DNA from: Streptomyces cirratus
Lineage (GTDB): Bacteria > Actinomycetota > Actinomycetes > Streptomycetales > Streptomycetaceae
NCBI RefSeq assembly: GCF_014650775.1
Contig: NZ_BMVP01000014.1
Span: forward strand, 1-64,000
Length of the DNA: 64,000 bases
Reading direction: 5' to 3'
In this document: positions 7,977-17,003 of the stretch, piece after piece
Position numbering within the stretch: position 1 is the first letter of the stretch
Layout of the letters: each line of letters starts with the position of its first letter
Made by a program: the position numbers and the translations under genes
Notes under the pieces: model-generated
Databases searched by the model: none
What the model was told of the DNA's origin: nothing
Seen by the model: the letters and a program-made list of their open reading frames with translations, nothing else

Positions 7977-10207
7977 TTGTCGGAGTCGTCCTTCTCGGCG
8001 TCGGCGGCCTCTTCGCCCTCGACCACGGGGACGAGGGAGAGCTTGCCGCGGGAGTCGATCTCGGCGATCTCGACCTGCACCTTGGTGCCGACCGCGAGCA
8101 CGTCCTCGACGTTCTCCACGCGCTTGCCACCGGCCAGCTTGCGGATCTGCGAGATGTGCAGCAGGCCGTCCTTGCCGGGCATGAGGGAGACGAAGGCACC
8201 GAAGGTGGTGGTCTTGACGACCGTACCCAGGTAGCGCTCGCCGACCTCCGGCATGGTCGGGTTGGCGATCTGGTTGATCGTGGCGCGGGCGGCCTCGGCG
8301 GCCGGGCCGTCGGCGGCACCGATGTAGATGGTGCCGTCGTCCTCGATCGTGATCTCGGCGCCGGTGTCCTCCTGGATCTGGTTGATCATCTTGCCCTTGG
8401 GGCCGATGACCTCACCGATCTTGTCCACGGGGATCTTGACCGTGATGATCCGCGGGGCGTTGGGGGACATCTCGTCCGGCGTGTCGATCGCTTCCATCAT
8501 CACGTCGAGGATGTGGAGGCGGGCGTCGCGGGCCTGCTTGAGGGCGGCGGCCAGGACGGAGGCCGGGATGCCGTCGAGCTTGGTGTCCAGCTGGAGCGCG
8601 GTGACGAACTCCTTGGTGCCGGCGACCTTGAAGTCCATGTCGCCGAAGGCGTCCTCCGCACCGAGGATGTCGGTGAGGGCGACGTAGTGGGTCTTGCCGT
8701 CGATCTCCTGGGAGATCAGGCCCATGGCGATACCGGCGACGGGGGCCTTGAGCGGCACACCGGCGTTCAGCAGCGACATGGTGGAGGCGCAGACCGAGCC
8801 CATGGACGTCGAACCGTTGGAGCCGAGGGCCTCGGACACCTGGCGGATCGCGTAGGGGAACTCCTCGCGCGTCGGCAGGACCGGCACGATCGCGCGCTCG
8901 GCGAGCGCGCCGTGGCCGATCTCGCGGCGCTTGGGCGAACCCACGCGGCCGGTCTCGCCGACGGAGTACGGCGGGAAGTTGTAGTTGTGCATGTAGCGCT
9001 TGCGGGTCACCGGGGAGAGGGTGTCCAGCTGCTGCTCCATGCGGAGCATGTTCAGGGTGGTGACGCCCAGGATCTGGGTCTCGCCACGCTCGAACAGCGC
9101 CGAGCCGTGCACGCGCGGGATGGCCTCGACCTCGGCGGCGAGGGTACGGATGTCCGTGATCCCGCGGCCGTCGATGCGGACCTTGTCCTTGATGACGCGC
9201 TCGCGCACCAGGGCCTTGGTCAGGCTGCGGTAGGCGGCGGAGATCTCCTTCTCGCGGCCCTCGAAGGCCGGGAGGAGCTTCTCGGCGGCGATGTCCTTGA
9301 CGCGGTCCAGCTCGGCCTCGCGGTCCTGCTTGCCCGCGATGGTCAGCGCCTGGGAGAGGTCACCCTTGACGGCGGCCGCGAGGGCCTCGTACACGTCGTC
9401 CTGGTAGTCCAGGAAGACCGGGAACTCGCCCTCGGGCTTGGCGGCCTTCGCGGCGAGGTCGGCCTGCGCCTTGCACAGGACCTTGATGAACGGCTTCGCG
9501 GCGTCCAGACCGGCGGCGACGACCTCCTCGGTCGGCGCCTCGGCGCCGCCCTTGACGAGGGCGATGGTCTTCTCGGTGGCCTCGGCCTCGACCATCATGA
9601 TCGCGACGTCGCCGTCCTCGAGGGTGCGACCGGCGACGACCATGTCGAAGACGGCGTCCTCGAGCTCGGTGTGCGTCGGGAACGCCACCCACTGGCCGCG
9701 GATCAGCGCGACGCGGACGCCGCCGATCGGGCCGGAGAAGGGCAGACCGGCCAGCTGGGTGGACGCGGAGGCGGCGTTGATCGCCACGACGTCGTACAGG
9801 TGGTCGGGGTTGAGCGCCATGATCGTGGCGACGACCTGGATCTCGTTGCGCAGGCCCTTCTTGAAGGACGGGCGCAGCGGGCGGTCGATCAGGCGGCAGG
9901 TGAGGATCGCGTCCTCGGAGGGGCGGCCCTCGCGGCGGAAGAAGGAGCCGGGGATCTTGCCGGCGGCGTACTGGCGCTCCTCGACGTCCACCGTCAGGGG
10001 GAAGAAGTCGAGCTGGTCCTTGGGCTTCTTCGACGCGGTGGTCGCGGAAAGCACCATCGTGTCGTCGTCCAGGTAGGCAACGGCGGAGCCGGCGGCCTGG
10101 CGGGCCAGACGGCCCGTTTCGAAGCGGATGGTGCGGGTGCCGAAGGAACCGTTGTCAATGACGGCCTCGGCGTAGTGGGTCTCGTTCTCCACTAGCGTTT
10201 TCTCCAT
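7973..10207 (-). CDS. pnp: polyribonucleotide nucleotidyltransferase (PNPase/GPSI)
   Basis: A 744-residue phosphorolytic 3'-5' exoribonuclease and RNA polymerase. Two RNase PH-like domains (about residues 20-250 and 330-570) flank a helical linker; the second contains the active-site segment ALTDILGAEDAFGDMDFKVAGT. A KH domain (VDKIGEVIGPKGKMINQIQ, about residue 600) and a C-terminal S1 domain (GTVVKTTTFGAFVSLMPGKDGLLHIS) follow. In Streptomyces this protein was also described as guanosine pentaphosphate synthetase. ATG 10207 is used; GTG 10192 (VENETHYAEAV) would give the common 739-residue form, and both have GGAG upstream. It lies downstream of rpsO, with a hairpin against its ribosome-binding site. 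Confidence 0.95.
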   Translation of the reverse strand: MEKTLVENETHYAEAVIDNGSFGTRTIRFETGRLARQAAGSAVAYLDDDTMVLSATTASKKPKDQLDFFPLTVDVEERQYAAGKIPGSFFRREGRPSEDAILTCRLIDRPLRPSFKKGLRNEIQVVATIMALNPDHLYDVVAINAASASTQLAGLPFSGPIGGVRVALIRGQWVAFPTHTELEDAVFDMVVAGRTLEDGDVAIMMVEAEATEKTIALVKGGAEAPTEEVVAAGLDAAKPFIKVLCKAQADLAAKAAKPEGEFPVFLDYQDDVYEALAAAVKGDLSQALTIAGKQDREAELDRVKDIAAEKLLPAFEGREKEISAAYRSLTKALVRERVIKDKVRIDGRGITDIRTLAAEVEAIPRVHGSALFERGETQILGVTTLNMLRMEQQLDTLSPVTRKRYMHNYNFPPYSVGETGRVGSPKRREIGHGALAERAIVPVLPTREEFPYAIRQVSEALGSNGSTSMGSVCASTMSLLNAGVPLKAPVAGIAMGLISQEIDGKTHYVALTDILGAEDAFGDMDFKVAGTKEFVTALQLDTKLDGIPASVLAAALKQARDARLHILDVMMEAIDTPDEMSPNAPRIITVKIPVDKIGEVIGPKGKMINQIQEDTGAEITIEDDGTIYIGAADGPAAEAARATINQIANPTMPEVGERYLGTVVKTTTFGAFVSLMPGKDGLLHISQIRKLAGGKRVENVEDVLAVGTKVQVEIAEIDSRGKLSLVPVVEGEEAADAEKDDSDK

Positions 10208-10218
10208 TTTCGTCGTCT

Positions 10219-10247
10219 CCGTCCGCCACCCGTGTGGTGGTGGACGG
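10219..10247 (-). promoter_or_regulatory. pnp leader hairpin at the ribosome-binding site
   Basis: On the minus strand the arms CCGTCCACCAC and GTGGCGGACGG (11 bp, one mismatch that pairs as G-U) end where the Shine-Dalgarno GGAG of pnp begins, 12 bases before the ATG. A double-stranded leader cut by RNase III and controlled by PNPase is established for pnp in other bacteria; assigning that role here is inference. Confidence 0.55.
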
Positions 10248-10428
10248 TTGCGGAGAAGCGCTCCTGGCGTGCGGGCCGGTCTTCGATCGAAGCACCCGGT
10301 TCGTAGCCCTCCGGGGCTTTCCGGATGCCACTACCGAGGACCGGCGGCGTAGGGAGGGCGCTCCTCCTCTTCAGTTGTGCACCTGCGACCAGACTACAAA
10401 GCGTCCGGTACGTCTCGCACGTACAGCA

Positions 10429-10465
10429 AAGGGAGCGGCCCCCTCAGTGTGGGAACCGCTCCCTT
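10429..10465 (-). terminator. hairpin after rpsO
   Basis: Arms AAGGGAGCGG and CCGCTCCCTT surround a loop of 17 bases, starting 11 bases after the rpsO stop. It lies between rpsO and pnp, so it could be an attenuating terminator or an RNase processing site that sets the ratio of the two messages. Confidence 0.65.
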
Positions 10466-10475
10466 CACAGCGTCT

Positions 10476-10763
10476 TTACTTGGCGCCGGCCGCACCGCGG
10501 CGGATGCCGAGGCGCTCGACCAGCGTACGGAAGCGCTGGATGTCCTTCTTGGCCAGGTACTGCAGCAGGCGGCGACGCTGGCCGACCAGGATCAGCAGAC
10601 CACGACGGGAGTGGTGGTCGTGCTTGTGGGTCTTGAGGTGCTCGGTCAGGTCCGAGATGCGCTTCGAGAGCATCGCGACCTGGACCTCGGGGGAGCCGGT
10701 GTCGCCCTCCTTGGCACCAAACTCTGCGATGATCTGCTTCTTCGTAGCGGCGTCAAGCGGCAC
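10476..10763 (-). CDS. rpsO: 30S ribosomal protein S15
   Basis: A 95-residue S15 protein that binds the central domain of 16S rRNA early in 30S assembly. Family segments: GDTGSPEVQVAMLSKRI, LTEHLKTHKHDHHSRRGLL and VGQRRRLLQYL. The GTG start at 10763 has GAGGAG eight bases upstream. Its leader folds into two nested stems (10794-10838), suggesting autoregulation, and pnp follows 268 bases downstream. Confidence 0.97.
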   Translation of the reverse strand: MPLDAATKKQIIAEFGAKEGDTGSPEVQVAMLSKRISDLTEHLKTHKHDHHSRRGLLILVGQRRRLLQYLAKKDIQRFRTLVERLGIRRGAAGAK

Positions 10764-10793
10764 GCGTACTCCTCGTTTAGGTCTTCGTAGCCA

Positions 10794-10838
10794 CCGAGTG
10801 CCCCAGGTCGAATTCTCTGGGGATCTTCCGTAACTCGG
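10794..10838 (-). promoter_or_regulatory. structured rpsO leader, candidate S15 autoregulatory RNA
   Basis: On the minus strand CCGAGT pairs with ACTCGG, enclosing a second stem CCCCAG / CTGGGG, followed by GGTGGCTACG and then the rpsO ribosome-binding site. S15-binding leaders are established in several phyla, including Actinobacteria; whether this is that class was not tested. The pairing is seen directly; the function is inferred. Confidence 0.5.
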
Positions 10839-10936
10839 GAGGCGGGGTCCGCTGAGCGCAGCCTCCAGAGGGTCTCCGGGGGCGCGTACACAAACGGCCG
10901 TCACACAGCGTACCAGGCTGCCGGGCCGGGCCCGTC

Positions 10937-12451
10937 TCAGCTGGTGAGGGCGCGGGCGCGGGAGTAGACGTCCAGCACGGCCAGGGTCAGCGGGACCAGG
11001 CTGAGCAGTACCGCCGCCTCGGTGAGGTCGAGCAGCCGTCCCCAGAAGGGTGACAGGCCCTTGCGGGGGATGACAAGCGCAATTCCGGCGAGGAGGGCCG
11101 CGCCGGCGGCGACGGCGGCGGAGAGCCAGATGGTGCGCAGGTCCAGGCCGCCGCGGTCGTGGTACTTGACGAGCTCCGCGAGCAGGTCGGCCGGCGGGTG
11201 CAGGGCGAGGCCGAGGACCAGCAGGGCGATCGCGCCGAACCCGGCCACCAGGGCGCACGCCACCTGGGAGGTGTAGCGGAAGAGCCGGGCGCGCAGCAGC
11301 ATCGCGAGGCCGGTGGCCAGGGCCAGCAGTCGGCCCCAGGTGTCGTCGGAGAAACCGAGGACGGCGGCGGAGGCCACGACAACCGCGGCGCAACCGCCGG
11401 CCAGGCCCAGGAGCATCTCGTGGCCGCGCCGGGCCTGGGCGGCGATGGCCTGCGCGTCGAGGGAGGCGCCCGGGTCGGGCCGGCCGTCGCCGGCCGGGTC
11501 CGCGGGGTCACCGTACGGAGCGGTGTCGGGACCGTCGGGCAGCTCGTAGTCGCTGGTCGAGCTCTGCGGGGCGGCGTAGCCGATGGGCAGCCGGGCGAAG
11601 CGGGCGGAGAGGCCGGGGAGGAACGCGACGAGGCCTATCGCGACGGGTGCGCAGACGGCGGCGGTGGCGGTCGCGGAGGCTCCGGTGGCGATGGCCGTGA
11701 AGGTGGCCAGGGTGCCGGTGGCGGCGAGGAAGGTGGCCGCGACGAAGGGGGCGTCGCCGTGCGGGGTGAGGGCGACCAGCGCGACGGAGGCGACGAGGGC
11801 GCAGACGCAGCCGAGCAGGAACTGCAGGCGGCCGGGTCCGTGGCCTGCGGCGGGGGCGATGATCCCGGAGCCGGCGATCAGCAGGTGCGGGAGTGCGGCG
11901 AGGCCGAGGGCGATGGCGGAGCCGCCGTCGCGGTAGACGCGGGCGCGGACCCCGGCCGCGGCGGTGAGCAGGACGCCGACGGCCGCGGCGATGACGCCCG
12001 GCAGGCTGTGGGTGTCGTGGCGGACCGGGTCGGCGTACCAGAGGACGAAGCCGAGCAGGACGAGCAGGACGGCGGCGCCGGCCAGGCCCGCGCCGCGCAG
12101 CATGTCGTCGCTCCAGCGGTGCCGGTCGCGTACGACGGCGGACGCGACGGCGTCGGAGACGTCGTCGAAGACGGCGGGCGGCAGGGATTCGGCGAAGGGG
12201 CGCAGGCTGAGCACCTCGCCGTCGAGCACCTGCTGGGCGGCGAGGGTGCGGGCGCCGTCGAGGACGGTGCCGGAGCGGCGTACGAGGTGGAAGCCGGTGG
12301 GTGCGCCGACGGGCTGGGTCTGGCCGGTGAGGCGCAGGAGTTCCGGGTAGACGTCCGCGACGGCTATGTCCTCGGGGAGGGCTACGTCGATACGGCTGTC
12401 CGGTGCCACGACGGTGACCCTGCAGAAGCCGGTCGCCTCGGCCGTACTCAC
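10937..12451 (-). CDS. eccD: type VII secretion integral membrane protein EccD
   Basis: A 504-residue EccD, the channel-like component of ESX secretion complexes. A soluble ubiquitin-like N-terminal domain (about residues 8-95, CRVTVVAPDSRIDVALPEDI...) is followed by about eleven hydrophobic segments from residue 120 onward, broken by a polar Asp/Pro-rich loop near residues 285-320. The start is GTG 12451 with AGGGG about ten bases upstream. It is divergent from eccC across 190 bases that must hold both promoters. Confidence 0.9.
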   Translation of the reverse strand: MSTAEATGFCRVTVVAPDSRIDVALPEDIAVADVYPELLRLTGQTQPVGAPTGFHLVRRSGTVLDGARTLAAQQVLDGEVLSLRPFAESLPPAVFDDVSDAVASAVVRDRHRWSDDMLRGAGLAGAAVLLVLLGFVLWYADPVRHDTHSLPGVIAAAVGVLLTAAAGVRARVYRDGGSAIALGLAALPHLLIAGSGIIAPAAGHGPGRLQFLLGCVCALVASVALVALTPHGDAPFVAATFLAATGTLATFTAIATGASATATAAVCAPVAIGLVAFLPGLSARFARLPIGYAAPQSSTSDYELPDGPDTAPYGDPADPAGDGRPDPGASLDAQAIAAQARRGHEMLLGLAGGCAAVVVASAAVLGFSDDTWGRLLALATGLAMLLRARLFRYTSQVACALVAGFGAIALLVLGLALHPPADLLAELVKYHDRGGLDLRTIWLSAAVAAGAALLAGIALVIPRKGLSPFWGRLLDLTEAAVLLSLVPLTLAVLDVYSRARALTS

Positions 12452-12643
12452 CTGTGTGACCCCCTGGTTGCTGTTCCGGCGCCGTGGGGCGCGGGGACGG
12501 ATCCGTGGATGCGCGGACCGCGCGGGCCACCCTACCGGGCTTATGACGGACTGTAGGCAAGTAGGATCACCTCCCCCGGCCAGGCCCGGGAGTTGAGGGC
12601 GCCGGTCGTGACGTCCATCCGTTTTCGAGGGATTGATGCTCCG

Positions 12644-15600
12644 GTGAGCCAGATCGTCGTGAAACGCCCGCCCAGGTCGCTGCCGCCGGAGGTGCCGACG
12701 GACGAGGTGAGGCTGGAGGCTCCGCCCGAACTCCCGCGGGGACAGCAGGAGGGCATGCTGATGCAGCTCCTGCCGATGCTCGGCATGGGCTCCTCCGTCG
12801 TCTTCTTCTTCATGCCGGGTGCGGCGCCCTTCATGCGCATCATGGGTGTGCTGATGCTGGTGTCCACGGTGGGCATGGTGATCGCCCAGCTGGTGCGCTA
12901 CCGGCGCGGTACGCAGGGGCAGATGGCCGACGTGCGCCGGGACTACCTCAAGTACCTGGCGCAGACCCGGCGTCAGGTGCGCCGGACCGCGCGGGCACAG
13001 CGTGACGCGCAGCTCTACTTGCACCCGGCTCCGGACCAGTTGTGGTCGGTGGTGGCGGAGGGTTCGCGGCTGTGGGAGCGGCGCGTCGGCGACGAGGACT
13101 TCGGGCAGGCCCGGCTGGGGCTGGGCGCGCAGCGCCTGGCGACTCCCCTGGTGGCTCCGGACACGGCGCCCGTCGAGGAGCTGGAGCCGTTGACGGCCGG
13201 GGCGATGCAGCGCTTCCTCAAGGTGCATTCCTCGCTGGAGGGGCTGCCGGTGGCGGTGTCGCTCCGGGCGTTCTACCACGTGACGGTGTCCGGGGAGGCG
13301 GAGTCGGCGCGCTCCACGGCGCGGGCGCTGGTGGCTCAGCTGGCGACGCTGCACTCCCCCGAGGACCTGATGGTCGCGGTGGTGGCGGCGCCGGGTGCGG
13401 TGCCCTCGTGGGACTGGACGAAGTGGCTGCCGCACACGCAGCTGCCGGGGCAGGTCGACGGGGCTGGCACCAAGCGGCTGTTCGGGGACGACCTGGGCGA
13501 GCTGGAGGGGCTGCTGGGGTCCCGGCTGGAGGGGCGTCCGCGGTTCAGCCGGGACGTTTCGCCGGTGCTGGACCAGCCGCACCTGGTGGTCGTGCTCGAC
13601 GGCGGGATGGTGCCGCCGGACTCGGTGTTCGCGGCCGTCGAGGGCTTGCAGGGCGTGACGGTCGTGGAGGTGGTGGCGGGCGAGCTGGACGAGCCGCGCG
13701 GCGGGCTCTCGGTCGTGGTGCGGCCGGGCCGGCTGCGGCTGGAGTCGGGCTCGGGCGTGGCGTACGAGGGGGTCCCGGACACGCTGTCGCTCCCCGCGGC
13801 GGAGGCCCTGGCTCGGCAGCTGGCGCCGTTGCGGACCGGTGGCGGTGACGACGACGAGCCGCTGCTGGCCAACTTGGACTTCACGGACCTGCTGAACCTG
13901 GGCGACGCGGCTCAGGTCGACGTGTCCCGCACCTGGCGGCCGCGGTCGGCCGGTGAGCGGTTGCGCGTGCCGATCGGCGTCGGCGAGGACGGCGCTCCGG
14001 TGATGCTGGACCTCAAGGAGGCGGCGCAGGAGGGCATGGGGCCGCACGGCCTGTGCGTGGGCGCGACGGGTTCGGGCAAGTCGGAGCTGCTGCGCACGCT
14101 GGTGCTGGGGCTGGCGGTCACGCACACGTCGGAGACGCTGAACTTCGTCCTCGCGGACTTCAAGGGCGGTGCGACGTTCACGGGCATGGGGCAGCTGCCG
14201 CACGTGGCGGCCGTGATCACCAACCTGGCGGACGACCTGACGCTCGTGGACCGCATGGGCGACTCGATCCGCGGCGAGTTGCAGCGCCGCCAGGAGCTGC
14301 TGCGGTCGGCGGGCAACTACGCGAACATCCACGACTACGAGAAGGCGCGCGCGGCGGGTGCCCCGCTGGAGCCGCTGGCCTCACTGGTGCTGGTCATCGA
14401 CGAGTTCTCGGAGCTGCTGACGGCGAAGCCCGACTTCATCGACATGTTCATCCAGATCGGCCGGATCGGCCGCTCGCTGGGCGTGCACCTGCTGCTGGCC
14501 TCGCAGCGGCTGGAAGAGGGCAAGCTGCGCGGCCTGGACACGTACCTGTCGTACCGGATCGGCCTGCGGACGTTCTCGGCGGCGGAGTCCCGGACGGCGA
14601 TCGGCGTGCCGGACGCGTACCACCTGCCCTCGGTCCCGGGTTCCGGGTACTTGAAGTTCGGCACCGACGAGATGACCCGCTTCAAGGCGGCGTACGTCTC
14701 GGGCACCTACCGCTCGGGCGGCCCGGACCTGGCGGTGGGGCCGTTCCCGGTGGAGCGGCGGCCCGCGCTGTTCACGGCGGCGCCGGTGCCGGTGGTGTAC
14801 GCGGCGCCCGACCCGGCGTACCTCGCGGCGCAGGCGCCCCGGGGGGACGACGCGCTCGCGGACACGGTGCTGGACGTGATCGTGGGCCGGCTGGAGGGGC
14901 AGGGCGTGCCGGCGCACCAGGTGTGGCTGCCGCCGCTCGACCAGGCTCCGCCGCTGGACCAGTTGCTGCCGGCGCTGGCGCCGAGCGGGACGCGGGGCCT
15001 GCACGCGCAGGGGTACACGCGGCCCGGCGGGCTCGTCGTACCGCTCGGCCTCATCGACAAGCCGTTCGAGCAGCGGCGCGAGGTGCTGTACCGGGACTTC
15101 TCGGGTGCGGCGGGCCACATGATGGTGGTCGGCGGCCCGCAGTCGGGCAAGTCGACGCTGATGCGGACGCTGATCTCCTCGTTCGCGCTGACGCACACCC
15201 CGAGCGAGGTGCAGTTCTACGGGCTGGACTTCGGCGGCGGCTCCCTCTCGTCGGTCGCCGGCCTGCCGCACGTGGGCGGGATCGCCTCGCGGCTGGACCC
15301 GGAGCGGGTGCGGCGCACGGTCGCGGAGGTGGCGGGGGTGCTCAACCGCCGCGAGGAGTTCTTCCGAGCCAACGGCATCGACTCGATCGGCACCTACCGG
15401 CGGCGGCGTGCGGCCGGGGAGCTGCCCGGCGAGGCGTGGGGCGACGTGTTCCTCGTCGTCGACGGCTGGGGTGGTTTCCGCGGCGAGTACGAGGGCCTGG
15501 AGCAGGTCGTCACGGACATCGCGTCCCGGGGTCTGGGATACGGCATCCACGTGGTGGTCACGGCTGCGCGGTACATGGAGGTCCGGGCCGCGCTCAAGGA

Positions 15601-16603
15601 CCAGATCCTGAGCCGGCTGGAGCTGCGGCTCGGTGACGTCATGGACTCCGAGTTCGACCGCAGGGTCGCCGCGAACGTCCCGACGGGGATGCCGGGCCGC
15701 GGGCAGGTGCCGGAGAAGCTGCACTTCCTGGGCGCGTTGCCGCGCATCGACGGGTCGCACAGCGCGGACGACCTCTCGGAGGGCACGGCCGCGTTCGTGG
15801 CGGCCGTCAAGGAGAACTGGTCGGGGCCCTCGGCTCCGGGGGTGCGGCTGCTGCCGCGGCTGCTGCACGCGGACCAGTTGCCCAAGGGCGGCGAGTTCCC
15901 CGGTCAGGGGATCTCGATCGGTGTCGACGAGACGGACCTGGAGCCGGTGTTCATCGACTTCGAGACGGACCCGTTCTTCCTGGTCTTCGGTGAGAGCGAG
16001 TCGGGCAAGACGAACCTGCTGCGCCTGATCGCGCAGCGGATCGCCGAGCGGTACAGCCCCGACCAGGCCAAGCTGGTCGTCGGCGACTACCGGCGCAGTC
16101 TGCTCGGGGCGCTGCCGGAGGAGCACCTGCTGGAGTACGCGCCGATGGCGAATTCCCTCCAGATGCACATGGAGGCGCTGGGCGGGGTGTTCTCCCGCAG
16201 GCAGCCGCCGGACGACGTCACACCGCAGCAGCTGCGGGACCGCAGCTGGTGGACGGGCCCGGACGTCTTCATCATCATCGACGACTACGACCTCGTGGCC
16301 ACCAGCCAGGGCAATCCGCTCACGCAGCTGGTGGAGTTCCTGCCCTTCGCCCGGGACACGGGGGTCCGCTTCATCATCGCGCGCAACTCCGCCGGTGCCT
16401 CGCGGGCCCTGTACGAGCCGTTCATGCAGCGGATCAAGGAGCTGGGGGCGCAGGGCGTGGTGCTCTCCGGCGACCCGTCGGAAGGCGACCTGCTGGGCAA
16501 CGTCAGGCCGCGCCCGCTGCCGCCGGGGCGGGGCTACTCCGTCTCGCGCAGACGCGGTACGTCGCTGGTCCAGATCGGGCGGCTGCCGGTCCCGGGGGCA
16601 TGA
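12644..16603 (+). CDS. eccC: type VII secretion FtsK/SpoIIIE ATPase EccC (fused form)
   Basis: The 1319-residue motor of the secretion apparatus. Two membrane helices lie at about residues 45-85, then three FtsK/SpoIIIE ATPase modules. P-loops are GATGSGKS (473-480), GGPQSGKS (830-837) and GESESGKT (1116-1123). Walker B is good in module 1 (LVLVIDEFSELL) and module 3 (VFIIIDDYDLVA), but module 2 reads VFLVVDGWGGF, lacking the acidic partner. In mycobacterial ESX-1 the protein is split into EccCa and EccCb; here it is one chain. Start uncertain: GTG 12644 matches the family (VSQIVVKRPPR), while in-frame GTG 12608 has a better spaced GAGGG. Confidence 0.94.
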   Translation: MSQIVVKRPPRSLPPEVPTDEVRLEAPPELPRGQQEGMLMQLLPMLGMGSSVVFFFMPGAAPFMRIMGVLMLVSTVGMVIAQLVRYRRGTQGQMADVRRDYLKYLAQTRRQVRRTARAQRDAQLYLHPAPDQLWSVVAEGSRLWERRVGDEDFGQARLGLGAQRLATPLVAPDTAPVEELEPLTAGAMQRFLKVHSSLEGLPVAVSLRAFYHVTVSGEAESARSTARALVAQLATLHSPEDLMVAVVAAPGAVPSWDWTKWLPHTQLPGQVDGAGTKRLFGDDLGELEGLLGSRLEGRPRFSRDVSPVLDQPHLVVVLDGGMVPPDSVFAAVEGLQGVTVVEVVAGELDEPRGGLSVVVRPGRLRLESGSGVAYEGVPDTLSLPAAEALARQLAPLRTGGGDDDEPLLANLDFTDLLNLGDAAQVDVSRTWRPRSAGERLRVPIGVGEDGAPVMLDLKEAAQEGMGPHGLCVGATGSGKSELLRTLVLGLAVTHTSETLNFVLADFKGGATFTGMGQLPHVAAVITNLADDLTLVDRMGDSIRGELQRRQELLRSAGNYANIHDYEKARAAGAPLEPLASLVLVIDEFSELLTAKPDFIDMFIQIGRIGRSLGVHLLLASQRLEEGKLRGLDTYLSYRIGLRTFSAAESRTAIGVPDAYHLPSVPGSGYLKFGTDEMTRFKAAYVSGTYRSGGPDLAVGPFPVERRPALFTAAPVPVVYAAPDPAYLAAQAPRGDDALADTVLDVIVGRLEGQGVPAHQVWLPPLDQAPPLDQLLPALAPSGTRGLHAQGYTRPGGLVVPLGLIDKPFEQRREVLYRDFSGAAGHMMVVGGPQSGKSTLMRTLISSFALTHTPSEVQFYGLDFGGGSLSSVAGLPHVGGIASRLDPERVRRTVAEVAGVLNRREEFFRANGIDSIGTYRRRRAAGELPGEAWGDVFLVVDGWGGFRGEYEGLEQVVTDIASRGLGYGIHVVVTAARYMEVRAALKDQILSRLELRLGDVMDSEFDRRVAANVPTGMPGRGQVPEKLHFLGALPRIDGSHSADDLSEGTAAFVAAVKENWSGPSAPGVRLLPRLLHADQLPKGGEFPGQGISIGVDETDLEPVFIDFETDPFFLVFGESESGKTNLLRLIAQRIAERYSPDQAKLVVGDYRRSLLGALPEEHLLEYAPMANSLQMHMEALGGVFSRRQPPDDVTPQQLRDRSWWTGPDVFIIIDDYDLVATSQGNPLTQLVEFLPFARDTGVRFIIARNSAGASRALYEPFMQRIKELGAQGVVLSGDPSEGDLLGNVRPRPLPPGRGYSVSRRRGTSLVQIGRLPVPGA

Positions 16604-16693
16604 GGAGCGCGAAACGTTGCCCACGACGGCGCCCGGACACCGATAATCGGGGCGGAACGCTGCACCGCAGTCGCACGAAGGGAAGGCCGCGCC

Positions 16694-16927
16694 ATGGGGT
16701 CCCAGCAGGAGAAGGACGAGCTGTACGCGCTCGACATCAGCGGCGTCGAGTGGGAGGGCCCGCCCGGGACCAGCCCGGACGAGGAGCGCGTGGAGATCGC
16801 GAAGCTGCCCGACGGGGCGGTGGCCATGCGCTCCTCGCTGGACCGGGACACCGTGCTGCGGTACACGGCGGCCGAGTGGGAGGCCTTCGTGCTCGGCGCC
16901 CGGGACGGCGAGTTCGACCTGCGCTGA
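16694..16927 (+). CDS. DUF397 domain small protein
   Basis: A 77-residue protein of the actinobacterial DUF397 family. The family core is visible as VEIAKLPDGAVAMRSSLDRD followed by LRYTAAEWEAFVLGARDGEFDL, ending in the usual GEFD. Most DUF397 genes sit beside an XRE-type regulator; here there is none. It is instead inside the type VII locus, 90 bases after eccC, with GGAAGG before its ATG. A role in secretion is only suggested by position. Confidence 0.85.
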   Translation: MGSQQEKDELYALDISGVEWEGPPGTSPDEERVEIAKLPDGAVAMRSSLDRDTVLRYTAAEWEAFVLGARDGEFDLR

Positions 16928-16952
16928 TCCGGTCCGGACGGCTTGGAACGCG

Positions 16953-16987
16953 CGAAGGGGCGCGCCCGGTGCGGGCGCGCCCCTTCG
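16953..16987. terminator. bidirectional hairpin terminator
   Basis: A perfect 16-bp stem, CGAAGGGGCGCGCCCG and its complement with a 3-base loop, lies exactly between the convergent DUF397 gene and esxA. Confidence 0.85.
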
Positions 16988-17003
16988 GGGTGTGGCGGGG
17001 GAC

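Noticed and set aside
8156..10195. 679-codon plus-strand open frame opposite pnp
   Set aside because: Antisense shadow of PNPase, with no domain or ribosome-binding site.
10937..14332. 1131-codon minus-strand reading through eccD
   Set aside because: Only the last 504 codons are EccD; the upstream part is a shadow of eccC on the other strand.
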